Below, piece by piece: positions 34,080 through 45,299 of a stretch of DNA of 64,000 bases (within the stretch, counting starts at the first letter, position 1; every line of letters begins with the position of its first letter). The notes beneath the pieces were generated by a model. It was not told the origin of the DNA and did no database searches. It saw nothing but the letters and a program-made list of their open reading frames with translations. The stretch covers positions 2,046,001 through 2,110,000 of the forward strand of contig JAJGBQ010000003.1 in the NCBI GenBank assembly GCA_022457065.1, in the 5' to 3' direction. Origin of the DNA: Curvularia sp. ZM96 (lineage: Eukaryota > Ascomycota > Dothideomycetes > Pleosporales > Pleosporaceae). The translations under genes were made by a program, and so were the position numbers.

Positions 34080-35534
34080 CTATGGTGTATATTCTGGTGG
34101 AGGTACTGTATCCACTGCCGGCGGTGCCATGTGTCTCGAGTAAAACTCGTATTCCAGAGGTGTAGCTCCTCGCTCTTGAGCTTCCAGGCTCGCATCGGAG
34201 TCGTAGAGCTGTTCCATGGGATCCACTTCGTGGTACATGGGTCTGAAGTCCAAATCATATACTGCATCGTGATCTCCAGGTTGCAATGGAATGGATGCCG
34301 ATGGTGCGGTGACGAGGTGAACGGGTTGAGTGCACACGATGCCAGACCATTCTCGATCGACGCACTTGCCAGTGATTTCGATTTGTAACTCATACTCCAA
34401 ATTTAGGCCATAGGTTGTAAAGCTCGGAACAAAGTCGTGACCTGTAAGGCTTACATCTGCTATGTCTAAGAGGGGAAGCCCGTCATACAATGGCTGTCCC
34501 TCGCCCTGTTCATATTTCTTATCATAGAGTAAAACGTGGCCTCGTTCTGTGTGTAGAGACGGTTTCTTTGTTTGGCGGCCCGTCAGGTCACCGGGCATGA
34601 ATATGTTGTAAGCCGAGTTGAGTTGCACTTTCACACGACGTATGAACAAATCAGGCGGATTTACGACTGACTCGGAACGCTGCAGATGCTTGATGGTGAT
34701 GATGGCAGGAACCTGCGAACCAATGACTAGTACACTAGCAGGAGTCGCAGATATGCTAAACTTGGCATATGGAATCTCGGCCAAGCTTTGGACACCGAAG
34801 AGTAATTCTTTGTCAACCAGTTTGTCCTTGATCTTTATGAGCTTGCTGGACCTCTCTTCGTAGTCATGGAACAACTTGCGCGAGCGGATCAACTTCTCGC
34901 GGCTGCAATGTTTGGGTAGCTTTGTGCCAAAGTTCAAGTCTGGTTCGAGGAGTGCAGGATGAATGTTAGGCGGGAGTGGCATATACTTGAGTTCTTGGCG
35001 TACTTTCACAGGCAGGCCGTTGGGTGTGGAATTCTCTAAAGTCGTCTCGAGCTGATACACGATTTGGACGTTGGTAGAGGCGGTTGGAGGACAGCTTGGG
35101 GGCAGCAGGAATCCTGGAGAGTGCTGGAATCGGGGATGGTTGTATGAGTCGTCTGGATGAAGCCAGTTCCTATCTGTGGGTGGCGGAAGGTTCGCATGTC
35201 GCGCAAAGGTCAGGGAGAAAGGTAGCTCTAGTCGTCCAGGGATAATTGAGCTCTTGGGCAGGAGATCAAGCTCTTCGCCACCATTAGATGAGATGAACAA
35301 ATCCTGAGATTCCCGATAGAATTCGATGGGTACGGCCTTGGCCGAAGAGTATGAGACAACGGAGAAGCCCCTCAGAGCTATGCTGATACGAGTGCAGCGC
35401 ACTGGAGAAAGGAGGACGGCGCCTCTCACGTGATCTCCAGCAGTGAAGGATGATGGCGAGCCGGACAGATGGATGTAGACGGGATTGTCTCTGCGGTTGG
35501 CTCGTCGGCCAGCAAAGGGCCCTTCGGTGTCCAT
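34080..35534 (-). CDS. Alpha-arrestin-like protein with C-terminal PPxY motif
   Basis: Intronless, 484 residues from the first ATG. The arrestin N-terminal fold is suggested by the sequence around NPVYIHLSGSPSSFTAGDHVRGAVLLS and RISIALRGFSVVSYSS, and by IPGRLELPFSLTF. A second beta-rich domain follows (FSISATPASVLVIGSQVPAIITI, RRVKVQLNSAYNIFMPGD). The protein ends VPPPEYTP, a PPxY motif of the type bound by WW domains of Rsp5/Nedd4 ubiquitin ligases. Fungal alpha-arrestins recruit such ligases to plasma-membrane transporters to trigger endocytosis, so a transporter-adaptor role is inferred. An Asp/Glu-rich stretch precedes the motif. Confidence 0.82.
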   Translation of the reverse strand: MDTEGPFAGRRANRRDNPVYIHLSGSPSSFTAGDHVRGAVLLSPVRCTRISIALRGFSVVSYSSAKAVPIEFYRESQDLFISSNGGEELDLLPKSSIIPGRLELPFSLTFARHANLPPPTDRNWLHPDDSYNHPRFQHSPGFLLPPSCPPTASTNVQIVYQLETTLENSTPNGLPVKVRQELKYMPLPPNIHPALLEPDLNFGTKLPKHCSREKLIRSRKLFHDYEERSSKLIKIKDKLVDKELLFGVQSLAEIPYAKFSISATPASVLVIGSQVPAIITIKHLQRSESVVNPPDLFIRRVKVQLNSAYNIFMPGDLTGRQTKKPSLHTERGHVLLYDKKYEQGEGQPLYDGLPLLDIADVSLTGHDFVPSFTTYGLNLEYELQIEITGKCVDREWSGIVCTQPVHLVTAPSASIPLQPGDHDAVYDLDFRPMYHEVDPMEQLYDSDASLEAQERGATPLEYEFYSRHMAPPAVDTVPPPEYTP

Positions 35535-36042
35535 GCCAACGGGTGCGTCTTCTGTGCAATCTGGCTGATGCGACAAGTGACAGGAAAGGGGAGTGGTATA
35601 AAGCAGCAGCTGACAGAGGAGAGGCAGGCTGGGGATGCAATGCCACCCTTATTCCCCGGCCTCCCCCGGTCTCGGCATCTGCATACCAAGCGCCAGGGGT
35701 CTCGACTGAAGGCTAGCAGTTCCATGTTGGCGGCGCCGCCTCTGGCGACGCCCAATGCTACCCATTGGTACACAGCCCTGTATATTCGCGCACACAGTAA
35801 GCTGCGACAGTAGATCTGATCTGTCAGCAAAATGGCCGTATGCTAGAGGAGGAGCTGGTGAAGCTTGACGTGAGCTTATTCCTGATAACCGTTTGCAGGA
35901 GGCGTTCTGTCGAGACGCTCATTGGACCGCCATATTAACCAGGGTGGTGCCGTCATAGATAGAAGGCGCGCGATTCGCGACTTTCCCCAACTCCACCCGT
36001 CCATTCAGGCAAAGATTGCTTCCGCATCCAACATCGCCCGCA
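35535..36042. promoter_or_regulatory. Divergent promoter region, arrestin and cbp3
   Basis: 508 bp between divergent ATGs. No specific site is called. Confidence 0.4.
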
Positions 36043-37068
36043 ATGGCCTCGACCTACATGTGCTCAGCGTGCTCTCGCGCCCTACTCAGGTCCTCTGCGC
36101 CTCATCTACAGGTACATAGCCTCTGCCCAGCCAATGGTGCTTGCCACGACTGACGTTTGTAGCGAGTGAACAAATTATCTCTTCGCCAAACGCAACGAGC
36201 CTTCTCCACTACGACCCCGGCCTTTTACCATGCCTCGCACAACCGGTCAGCAGACGTCAGGCCAGAGGCAATCAAGAAGCCGCATCCCACGGTTGCCTCT
36301 GGTGTGACTGGACTGGCGCAGAAACTGCGTGAGAAGGCCCCGCTCATGACCGAGACCTACGTCGCGTATGGCGCAACACGAGACCTGATCAAGGAGTGCA
36401 CCAAGCCCGGCGAGTACACAATCCCCCAGGCCCTGGTAAAGCGCGGAGAGATACCCGTAGACGAGAATGGAGTCCACCTGGGAGAGGGCGAGGGATGGTG
36501 GTACGACAGTAAGCAATCCTCCTGGCGGCACAGGCGCAAGCCCTAGCTCACCAATTACACAGCCCTCGGGTTAAAGCCAACCTTCTCCAATTGGGCGCAA
36601 ATCACATTCCTCCATATGTACATGCTACAGGTCCGCTTCCGCATGTTTCCCTCAACGCACGCTCCGGTCTGGATCCAGCATCTCACTAACCATGCCTTCT
36701 ACGCCGCCGAAGACCGTCTTGTGGTGTGGCACAAGTTCAACGCCAACTCGCTGCGCCAGAAATACCTCAAAGATATGTTCTCGCAGTGGCGTGCAGTCCT
36801 CCTATCCTACGACGAGGGTTTGATGAAGGGCGACGCTATGCTTGCAGCTGCCATCTGGCGAAATCTGCTCGGTGCCAAGGAGGACGTCGATTTTGAGAAG
36901 CTGGCTCAGATTGTAGGATACATGAGAAGAGAGCTGAAGAGACTGGACAATGCCACTGATGATGAAGTGGCCGACGGCGGGTGGACATTCCGGGGCAGCC
37001 CTGGAGATGAAGCAGGCTTGGTCAAATCACCGAGTAGACTCATGGCCACGGAGACTGCAAAGGCTTGA
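36043..37068 (+). CDS. cbp3: Ubiquinol-cytochrome c chaperone Cbp3, mitochondrial
   Basis: Three exons (36043..36111, 36163..36508, 36563..37068) encode 306 residues. Cbp3 with Cbp6 binds newly made cytochrome b at the mitochondrial ribosome for complex III assembly. The N-terminus (MASTYMCSACSRALLRSS, then RVNKLSLRQTQRAFSTTT) is Arg/Ser-rich with an RAFSTT cleavage-like motif. The family domain runs from TLGLKPTFSNWAQITFLHMYML through FRMFPSTHAPVWIQHLTNHAF, HKFNANSLRQKYLKDMFSQW and DEGLMKGDAMLAAAIWRNL. The acidic tail ends in MATETAKA. Splices at residues 23 and 139 keep the frame. Confidence 0.92.
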
Positions 37069-37931
37069 GGAGATGGTGCTGAAGAACAGAAGCGGATTGT
37101 ATCATTACTGTATAAGAATTGTACGAGACACATGATGACTACCCCAGGATTCTTATGAGACTATAAGATTACGACACAGCTTAGCAATCAAAAGACACGA
37201 TACCATCTCACCGTCCGCCGCTTACATGATTAGAGATTAAGGCAGATCGATTCAAGGACTTTGGGAAACAATGAACATCACACCTGACGGCTACTCACTG
37301 CGTTCCACACACGATCTCCGCGTTCTTTCAAGCAGCCACACCCAAACCTGCACCCTTGCATTAGAAATGCAGGAGGCGCGATATTCCAACCCACTCCTAA
37401 TAATTCGGCGCAGACTTGCTGTAATACACCTTGCCTTAGGATTCATCACCCATTCAACCACATCTTGCGGAAGCACTTCCTTCCCACTGACAACGCCAGA
37501 GATACGGACAGCACACCAGTTGTTGCTCCCTCCATCTAAAAAAAAAGATGAACTGCCGGAAGCTGTCAGTCTCTGGCTTTGGAACAAGAAGACCGGAAAG
37601 AGCCAGTATGACTGCACGTATCTGAGTCTCTCGCAAGAAGTATTCTTCTCTTTCCCGATTCTGGCTTCTTAGATGGAGCGCATGTTTGGAAGAAGTTGAC
37701 GTCATCTCTGGAGTGCCACTGCTGCATCTGACCGAACAAAACAGACCACTTCACACATTTTGGCAAGCGCGTATCTGGGCGATCCCAGACCAACTCATTT
37801 CATATCTCTCCTTGCTCTGTTGTACCCTGACGGACATTCTCTTGGTTTCGAAAGCTGTCGATTGTTATTAGGTTCCGCGCCGAATTTGAGGCGAACTTCG
37901 AGTTGTTCTTTGGCCTCGAGCTTACAAAGCT
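37069..37931. other. Intergenic between convergent genes
   Basis: 3' flanks of cbp3 and the propeller-like gene. Frames on both strands of about 110-130 codons exist but no start, splice pattern or motif supports one. Confidence 0.45.
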
Positions 37932-39366
37932 TCAGCCTGGAATAATATCAATACGCTCCACAGGTTCTTCCAAAGCTGCAAGCTCATAAGGCGCTGCATG
38001 TCTCGGTGGTGGTGCAAGGTATCCCAATCGGTTTTGCAGCATCTCTGGTACGCTAATTCTCGAACACACAACATGTCCTTGTCCATCGACTGCGATAACC
38101 TCAAGTGCGGCATTTTGTTCTGAGATGGAGATGGATACCGTTGATGCGTCGGTGCTGCTGGCCCGCAGCTTAACAGCCCATGACAGCATACCAACAGCTG
38201 AGCTCGTCAAGCCGCCCATGGGTGCTGCACGAAGGGTCAACAGTTTCATACTGATTTCGCTGTGACCTTTCTCTACTACCACTATGAAACGGCCATTACA
38301 GGATGCTGTGCCAGCAAGAACGCTCGGTCCCATGACGCTGTCAGGCAGTGGTTTTATTTGCTGGCGGAGGGTTTGCGGATTGCTTTCAAAAGTATCGATC
38401 GGTACGATGAATGTTGGAGGAAGGCTCGATCCTGGCTTATGGTTTACGGTACAAAGGATATAAGGTCTTCCTGTTGGAGAGACCATCAAGGTCGCCGTCG
38501 AGATCTCGTCGCGAAAAGCCTACATGGATTTAGTTCTGTGGCAAATACCTATTGGAACCACTCACGCGTTCGTTGCTACTCGAGTTGCAGTTGAGGTGCC
38601 AAACCGGATCCAGCCGAAGTGTTGCTTTGGAACTGAGTTGTCTACTAACGTCCCAGCAGTACAAGCGGTTTCCTGTTGACACAGCAAAAGCCAGCGGTCC
38701 TTGTAACGCATCGCGCCGACGAGGTGAAAAGCCAACGATCTTGATAGCACCGTTGTTCTGCGGGCACATTAATGTCGTGCAGTGGTTTTCGACATTCCAG
38801 CCTTGCATATAAATGTACCTGAAGATCTTCACGCCGCTCGTGCCTTCTCCTCCTACCGCTATGCTTGCTGTAGCCCCACCTTCGATAGATGGACTGCCAT
38901 TTTGCGAGATTGACACGGATCGTGGGGTCCAGCACTCGTTCTGATCAATACGCTGCTCCTTGACTAAAACGGGTACGTCACCGCCATTCCGGCGATACTC
39001 GTCATAGACTAGCAGTCTTCTGTGTGTGATTACAGCAAGCAAGTCGTCTGACAGCGCAATACCCCGTATTTTCTCGTCCTTATGAGCCATGGAGATGCTC
39101 AGATCAACTTTGACCGGAATATCTTTACTTTGGTTCTCATTTCGTACGTTGTATAACCGGACTTGCTTCGACGAACATACGGCGACCCAGCCTAAGGGTG
39201 AGATGGACGTTGCGACATCATACGGCTTGGATAAGAACCTATGGCCAGGCTGCTGCAAACGAGTTTCCGAATGCGAACCGGACGAAGCCGAGAATATTTG
39301 GAAGTTCTCGACTGGCAAAGAAAACCGACATGCTGAGGGGCGCGAAGAATCGCTGGAAATCGACAT
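37932..39366 (-). CDS. Unassigned beta-propeller-like protein
   Basis: Two exons, 39366..38566 and 38519..37932, give 462 residues. The 46-nt intron (GTGAGT..GTAG with an AACTAAAT branch) is in phase 0. Beta-strand-rich segments of 40-50 residues recur: ATSISPLGWVAVCSSKQVRLYNV, KIRGIALSDDLLAVITHRRLLVYD, SVSISQNG..ASIAVGGEGTSGVKIFRY, IVGFSPRR..LAFAVSTGNRLYCWDV. This looks like a WD40-type propeller with degenerate repeats. The second half continues with TLMVSPTGRPYILCTV and ends EEPVERIDIIPG. I cannot name a family. The start is the first ATG of a frame that extends upstream without one. Confidence 0.7.
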
Positions 39367-40171
39367 CGTCAATGAGCACGACTCAAAGATGCCATGAGAA
39401 CAAGGAAGTGGTGAACGGCAGTCAGCGCATGGACCATGGCGGGCCTTGTTAGTGAAGCAGCGGAAACGCGAACGCCTCAAATGGTCTCAGCCCGTATCCT
39501 GGGGTCAGATGCGGCAGTTGTTATCAGTTGCGATGACCAGTTCCTAATTGCATTGCGCATGCGCCTCGGCCCACAGAACTCAACGTAGGAACCATCCTTT
39601 GCTTGGCCCTGAAGATAGTGGCTTGTAAGATGTACAAACGACCCAATAAGCAATCTGAAGCGTTGCCAGCCTGTACAACATATCCAGAAGCGTACACCGG
39701 TAGGCCGCACCCAGCGTGGCTGTGATACTGAATGCACTCGCACACCAGTCAGATCTGGCTGTGGCGCTTTTAGTGCCACCTACCAACTTCACGTGTACAA
39801 GCCGATGCAGCCTCGAAGACCCCGCCCAGAATTCTTAAGGTTTCGGCCAATTACTATGAAGCCAAGTCGTGTGTCAATATACCATTTCCAGGCCGAGATC
39901 TTCCTATTGATTGAGGATTCAGCAGGCAGAAGCGAAGGCGTGTAAGTTTATAGTCTTGGCCTTGAGTGACGGAACCGATGCTCAGTACATCAAGTTGGCA
40001 TGTCCGGACACCAGGCTGGCGGATGGCGCCGAATATTCCAAATTGCTGCTTTACACTGTCGTAGCATGCCCTTGTAATATGAAGACTTGCGCTGTCTCGC
40101 TCACAGCCTCATTTCCACGGTCCGCCTAAACTACGTTCCAGCCTCGCTGTCGTCCTGACCTGATAGGCAAC
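39367..40171. other. Divergent intergenic region
   Basis: 805 bp between the propeller-like gene and the permease gene. No coding signal. Confidence 0.5.
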
Positions 40172-42583
40172 ATGGATGAGGAAGAACGACCGCTAGATCG
40201 ATCGCCATACTATGTAACACATTCTGAGCACCTCGATCGCGTCCTTAGCCGGCCTCAGCTAGCCGGTATTGGTATATCTGGCTGCATTGGCGGAGGCATC
40301 TTCATCACCTCAGGTGCTCTGATAGCTACCACGGGATCGCTGGGAGCCGCCATTAGCTATGCCGTTGCAGGCGGCATTGTCGCTTGTGTCATGTAAGAAA
40401 GACTCAGAATTGGACTTCTCAAAAGGTTTAGCTAAACACATACAAGGTACACTCTTACGGAGATGGTAACATGTCGACCACTAACGGGATCACTCATTGA
40501 TCTTCCTCATACCTTTTTAGATCCTGCATGTGGCTTCGCAGTCGCAGCCATGTATGGGTATGTTTTCTCGCTCCATACTGAGACTGGAAACTGACTAATG
40601 CAAAGACTGGGCAAAATCTTTGCAATGGCGACGCTCACAGCACACTCGGCAGAGCTTACTGCCCTCCTCAAGAAAGATCAAAAGCCACATTCCATAGGTG
40701 CCGAAACTGCTATAAATATTGCATTCATTGCTCTGACGACGTTCTCGCATTGTCTTGGTGTCAAGGTCAGTGCAAAATCGAAAACGATGAATGACGCTTG
40801 AAACTTACATCTACTAGCTTTACGGCAAGATCGAACGAGTACGTCATTTTGAAAGATTCCCTATCCGTTTAGTCTAATATGATATGTCTAGGTAGTTATG
40901 TGGTTCAAGATAAGCTTGCTCGTACTTGTCTGCGTAATGATGGTGGTGATTAACCTTGGAGGTATGATCTCAAGCTCACGTGGTATTGCAAACACACTCT
41001 TAACATTATCTAAAATTATCTAGGTGGAGGTCCGAGGGAAGGGAAATATTATGGAAGTAAGTGTATATGTTCCAAAACCACATTATTGACACTAAGCCGT
41101 GTCGAAGACTATACAACCCATGCGTTTACCCCCGACTGGAAACCGATCGGACATGATAACACAATTGCGGACCCTCTCAAAATCACAGGAGTCTCAGATG
41201 AAGCTTATGGAATTCCTGGGCCTGGTGGCGTATTATTTGCACTCATGTGAGTATCTGGCATTGTTTGGCTAAAGTCGAGCTAACATTTCACGAAGCACTT
41301 CAATCACACTCGCCATGTTCTCTTGTTTCGGGAGTGACCTTGTCGCAATGACTGCAGGCGAGGCGAAGAACCCTTGGAAGGATGTGCCCGCCACCATATC
41401 TTTCGTATACATCGTACCTCTCAGCATTTACCCTTTCGCCATGCTTGCTGCTGGATCTAACGTCAACTACGCTAACCCACAGTTGGCCAAGATATGGGCA
41501 AGAAGTGAAGGCGCTACAAAATCGGCTTTTGTCATCGCGGCCGAAGAGTCGTCACTTCATGCCTTACCAAAGGTACTGAATGCACTCTTCATCTTGTCTG
41601 CGTACACGACTGCAAACACGGACTTGTATGCGGCCTCGCGAAGCGTTTTCATGCTATCACAACAATACCTCCCGAGGAAAATCGCTAACATCTTCGGTCG
41701 AACCAACAATGGTCACACTCCCCTCGCAGCGATTCTGCTATGCTCGGCCTTGGGCTTTCTGTCACTCATCAGCTTAGCCGACAAGTCCGGGTCGCAGCCA
41801 CGCATCACTCTGTCACAACTTTATACAGGAACAGCGACAATCATCAATCTCTGCCTCTGCATAACGTTTCTTCGCTTCAAAGCCGGCCTCGACCGTTTGG
41901 CAAAGCGCAAGATTTTCGGCAGAAACCATCCGTTGTACAAGTCGCGCTTGTTCAAGTCCCGCTGGCAGCCTCTTCCAGCCTATATTGGCATCATTGGAAG
42001 CGCCTTTGTGGTTGTATGGTCTGGCATACCGCCCCTGCTTATCCTCGTCACAAAAGGCAGCCTTACCTCCACTGAGCGCCTCAAGCCAACCATCAGCCTC
42101 GCTTTCGACGTCCTCGGCGCATACATCGGCCCTTTGCTATTCGTCTCCCTCTATCTGTCGTACAAATACATCTACCCTCGCACCTCCCACGTCGACATCC
42201 GCAACCTCACAGTAGAAGACTACGTGCTACAAGACCTCTCCTGCATCGAGCTCGAAGGCACGGAAAGCGTCCCGCCCATCCCAAGACCCCGGTTCGACTC
42301 TTACGAGATGGACGCCGAGAATGGAAGCACTATGGCTAGTCCGACTACTCCTGCTACTGCTACCCACAATATGTTTCATGATCCGTTCAAGGAAGAAGGA
42401 CTATGGAACGTCAACATAAGCGCCAATGCCGACACCGACATGCAAGAGGAGATTGAGGCCGAGGTGGCAAGGAGTAATGAGCGGGCGAGGATTAGGCAGA
42501 TTTTGGAACGCAGGCCCGTAAGGTTAGAACGAGGGTTTTGGAGGGAGGTTTGGAGCTTCGTCAAGACGGATAAAGAAGAGTGA
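40172..42583 (+). CDS. Amino-acid permease (APC superfamily), eight exons
   Basis: Exons 40172..40392, 40447..40557, 40606..40765, 40818..40838, 40892..40961, 41024..41056, 41108..41246 and 41296..42583 encode 680 residues. All junctions keep phase. The protein has the amino-acid permease signature: SRPQLAGIGISGCIGGGIFITSG (TM1), TEMVTCRPLTGSLIDLP, then VVMWFKISLLVLVCVMMVVINLGG and TSITLAMFSCFGSDLVAMTAGEAKNPWKDVP. About ten to twelve membrane helices are visible. It should be a plasma-membrane proton-coupled amino-acid importer; the specificity is unknown. Exon 4 is only 21 nt (LYGKIER) and exon 6 is 33 nt. Exon 7 uses a CGAAG acceptor. The long charged C-terminal tail of about 140 residues is cytoplasmic and may hold regulatory sites. 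Confidence 0.87.
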
Positions 42584-43396
42584 ATTAGAAACCAAGACCA
42601 AAATCAGAATTGCTGCGTTAATTGCGGAATTAATCTCGTATGAATATGACACCCGTCGGCCTTGTGTAACTTGATCATTTCGTGGCTTCGCGCGGATCAA
42701 TCCTTCTTTCGAAGGAGCAATACGAGCAACACTTTCCTGCATTCCTCTTCGTATCCTGACAGATTAAACAACGGTAACGCTTTGCATCGGGATGTGGAGA
42801 CGCGAGGGCCTCTTTTTGGCAGTATATTCAACGTTTGCGTTGCCGTGAGCGCGGCCGATCGGGCAAAGCCGGGAGGGAATTTCGGACCCTTTTTTTACAC
42901 CAAAGTCGAAAACGTACGAGTTCCTAGAAGAGAAAGGAATGTGGAGGACTGGTTGCGGGGTTTTTTTTTTTTTTTTTTTTTTTTTTTGGTGAGAAGTGGA
43001 AAGCAAAAGAAAAAGGGCATTTCACGTTTGGTTATGCTGATGCTCCATTGTTGGTACATTGTTGATGATACGTGATCGTAGCCCATTTATTGCTGGGTCT
43101 TCTAACGTCGAACGCTATGAAAATGCTTGATGCATGCTATGCTGAATGTTGAGATGATTTTCTCTCTCTGTGTGTGTCCACTTCTCGAGGTACACAAGCC
43201 GGGACAGATTGGATACTGTGTAGACCGTCGCTCGTGGCCTGGTGGTGTGGCTCCATGGCGCGCAGCGCATGGGTTTCCTTGGTCCCTTATTGGGGGTCCT
43301 GTGCGTCAGGGTCTCTTGCCCTTGCACGCATACTCCTTCCTTGCAAAGCTGGTTGTTTCCTCTCCCCCTGGTTTGCTACACCAACACCTACTTCGC
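42584..43396. other. Intergenic between convergent genes, with T27 run
   Basis: 3' flanks of the permease and small mitochondrial protein genes. Apart from the T27 homopolymer nothing is recognised. Confidence 0.5.
42961..42987 (+). repeat. T27 homopolymer
   Basis: Twenty-seven uninterrupted T residues preceded by GCGGGG. Length may be unstable or misassembled. Confidence 0.9.
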
Positions 43397-43981
43397 TCAC
43401 TGCACCTCATAAATCTCCATAGCCCTCTGGAGATCCTGGATGCTCGTCTTGTCACCATATGCTTCTTCGAGCATCTTGTTTCGGTCTTTCCTGGGAGTGG
43501 CCTTGGCCTCCAGACCAGCGATAGCCCTCTCCATATCCTCCAAGCTGGAGCGCTCGCCATAAGCATCCATGAGCATCTGGTTCTTTTGCTCCTGGGTAAG
43601 CTCTAGTGCAGAGTGGACCCTGCGGTTGGCGTCGTTAAGAGCATTGGTAACACCAAAACCTATGTTAGCATTAGCATCACCAAGCGTGAGTGGCCGGCGA
43701 GGCTGTGATGATGATGCATCTCTGGGGAGATAAATCATACCAATGGCTACCATGGCCATGGTAGGTAGGTACCTGAGAGCCTGGTTAGTGATGTTCATCA
43801 ACGGAGGTGACATGACTGACCATCTTGCTACCCTTCCAAGTCTGGGTACGACGCTGGCACCAGGGGTGGCTGCCATGTGTGCTGCTGCCGCATCTTGCAC
43901 GGAGATGGCATTACGAGCACGTGTCGAAGTAGTGAAGAGCCGTTGACGAACGAGGCTGGAAGTGCGGAGGAGAAAAGACAT
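43397..43981 (-). CDS. Small predicted mitochondrial membrane protein with duplicated AYG motif
   Basis: The preferred model has three exons (43981..43821, 43772..43741, 43659..43397), 151 residues. The unspliced frame is also fully open (194 residues), because the introns are 48 and 81 nt. Intron 1 has GTCAGT and CACTAAC; intron 2 has GTATGA and GCTAACATAG. The N-terminus (MSFLLRTSSLVRQRLFTTSTRARN) looks like a mitochondrial presequence. After splicing, WYLPTMAMVAIGFGVTNAL forms one membrane helix. The C-terminal half holds two copies of a motif: QMLMDAYGERSSLEDMERAI and KMLEEAYGDKTSIQDLQRAM, ending MEIYEVQ. No named family is recognised. Confidence 0.75.
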   Translation of the reverse strand: MSFLLRTSSLVRQRLFTTSTRARNAISVQDAAAAHMAATPGASVVPRLGRVARWSVMSPPLMNITNQALRYLPTMAMVAIGMIYLPRDASSSQPRRPLTLGDANANIGFGVTNALNDANRRVHSALELTQEQKNQMLMDAYGERSSLEDMERAIAGLEAKATPRKDRNKMLEEAYGDKTSIQDLQRAMEIYEVQ

Positions 43982-45299
43982 GTTGGCGTTTTTGAGTAGT
44001 AGTGGCGAAACTGAATGCCGTGTACGGTGAAGATGTCGTCGAATACGGTAGTTGTCGCTTGACTTATATCTCGTCGATTGTTGATCGTGGGCGAGTTGGT
44101 AGAGCTTTTGGCCAAGAGGTAGTGTATCGGCCGCGGTTTGGTTTCAGTAGAATAATGCTTGATTGATGGGTGGTAATACGTGATGTGTTCCGGAACAAGG
44201 CTTCCAAGGCGCGGCCTATGCGGGCTGTATATACAGCAGCCTTGTGCGGGGAAATGCAGGTCACGAGTGGGCTGTGCATCTGTGTCTCTCCATCCGCACC
44301 CAGATGTCATGCCACGAATCACAACACTTGACATCACCGGGCTCCCTGACACAAACGAACATCCCCGGCCAATCCGACCTGTTCTCGCGTCGCGTCCTCA
44401 TGTCCAAGGACCGCTGACGTACCGTGCTGCTGGACGCGAACCCCTTCTCTCCCGGCCGCGCATGTAGAGCAGAGCTGCACGTCCTACAACCTCACTTGGC
44501 GGCCGTGACCCGTCTGGGAAGCGTTTCGGCTGGACAGAACGGCAGCTGCCGAGGCCCAATCGTGTGTCAATGTTGCGGGGCCCAGCGCCAGGTGGAGTTA
44601 GCTGTGTGCTGATGGTGGTTAGATGAGGGTGATTCGATTGTGGGGTGAGGGTGCCGATCGCATGGCTGGCCGAGGTCCCGCGATGCTGATGTCAGCGTGC
44701 ATATCCCCAACCGGTTCCTTGTGTGGAGTGACCACAACGTCAACACCATAGTTGTTGAAAAAACGGCCCCTATCGTCATTGAGGCCCGCTGTGAACTTTT
44801 TTCCTGAAAGCCGTGTAAGGTCTGGGCCTATGAATGCATTGACTATGTACCCTGTAAATGTTTGGAGCAGTCGACTTAAATTTAGTTTCAACTTGAAGAT
44901 AAGATTTTTTTGCATCAAATGCGACGAGCATATGCTTGTGCAACTCTGAGAGATTGTGACACACACTGCAGGTTTCTCTACTCGCCTTTTTTCGCGATTC
45001 TGGTGAAGTAAGTATAGGTCACCCCTTATTGAGATAGCGTGCATGTTCTCATGGTGGTCGGAAATCCCAATCTGCCGAACATTTTTTTTAGTGGTAAGCT
45101 ATTAATGTTCAGCAGTTGGACTATAGACACTCCCACTCAACTGCATCTAGCTGCTCACTACTTCTTATCAGAGATTGGTCGAGTCGTAAACGCCGCAAGG
45201 TCCCTGTCATATCGCTTGAGGAATTCTGTTGTGCAGCTAGTTTATCATTCAAGAAGTGCAGAAGCACAATGACTTTAGATTTCTTGCGTCCTTTTAACG
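43982..45299. other. Intergenic, about 1.3 kb
   Basis: The upstream region of the small mitochondrial protein gene and 3' flank of the HET-NACHT-WD40 gene. No supported gene. Confidence 0.5.

Noticed and set aside
37291..37617. Possible minus-strand exon (text around NWCAVRISGVVSGKEVLPQ) between cbp3 and the propeller-like gene
   Set aside because: It reads like protein for about 40 residues, but I could find no upstream exon with a start and matching splice sites, and no family.
42961..42987. T27 run read as the poly(A) tail of a retroposed minus-strand transcript
   Set aside because: No cDNA-like sequence or target-site duplication flanks it; a simple homopolymer is enough.
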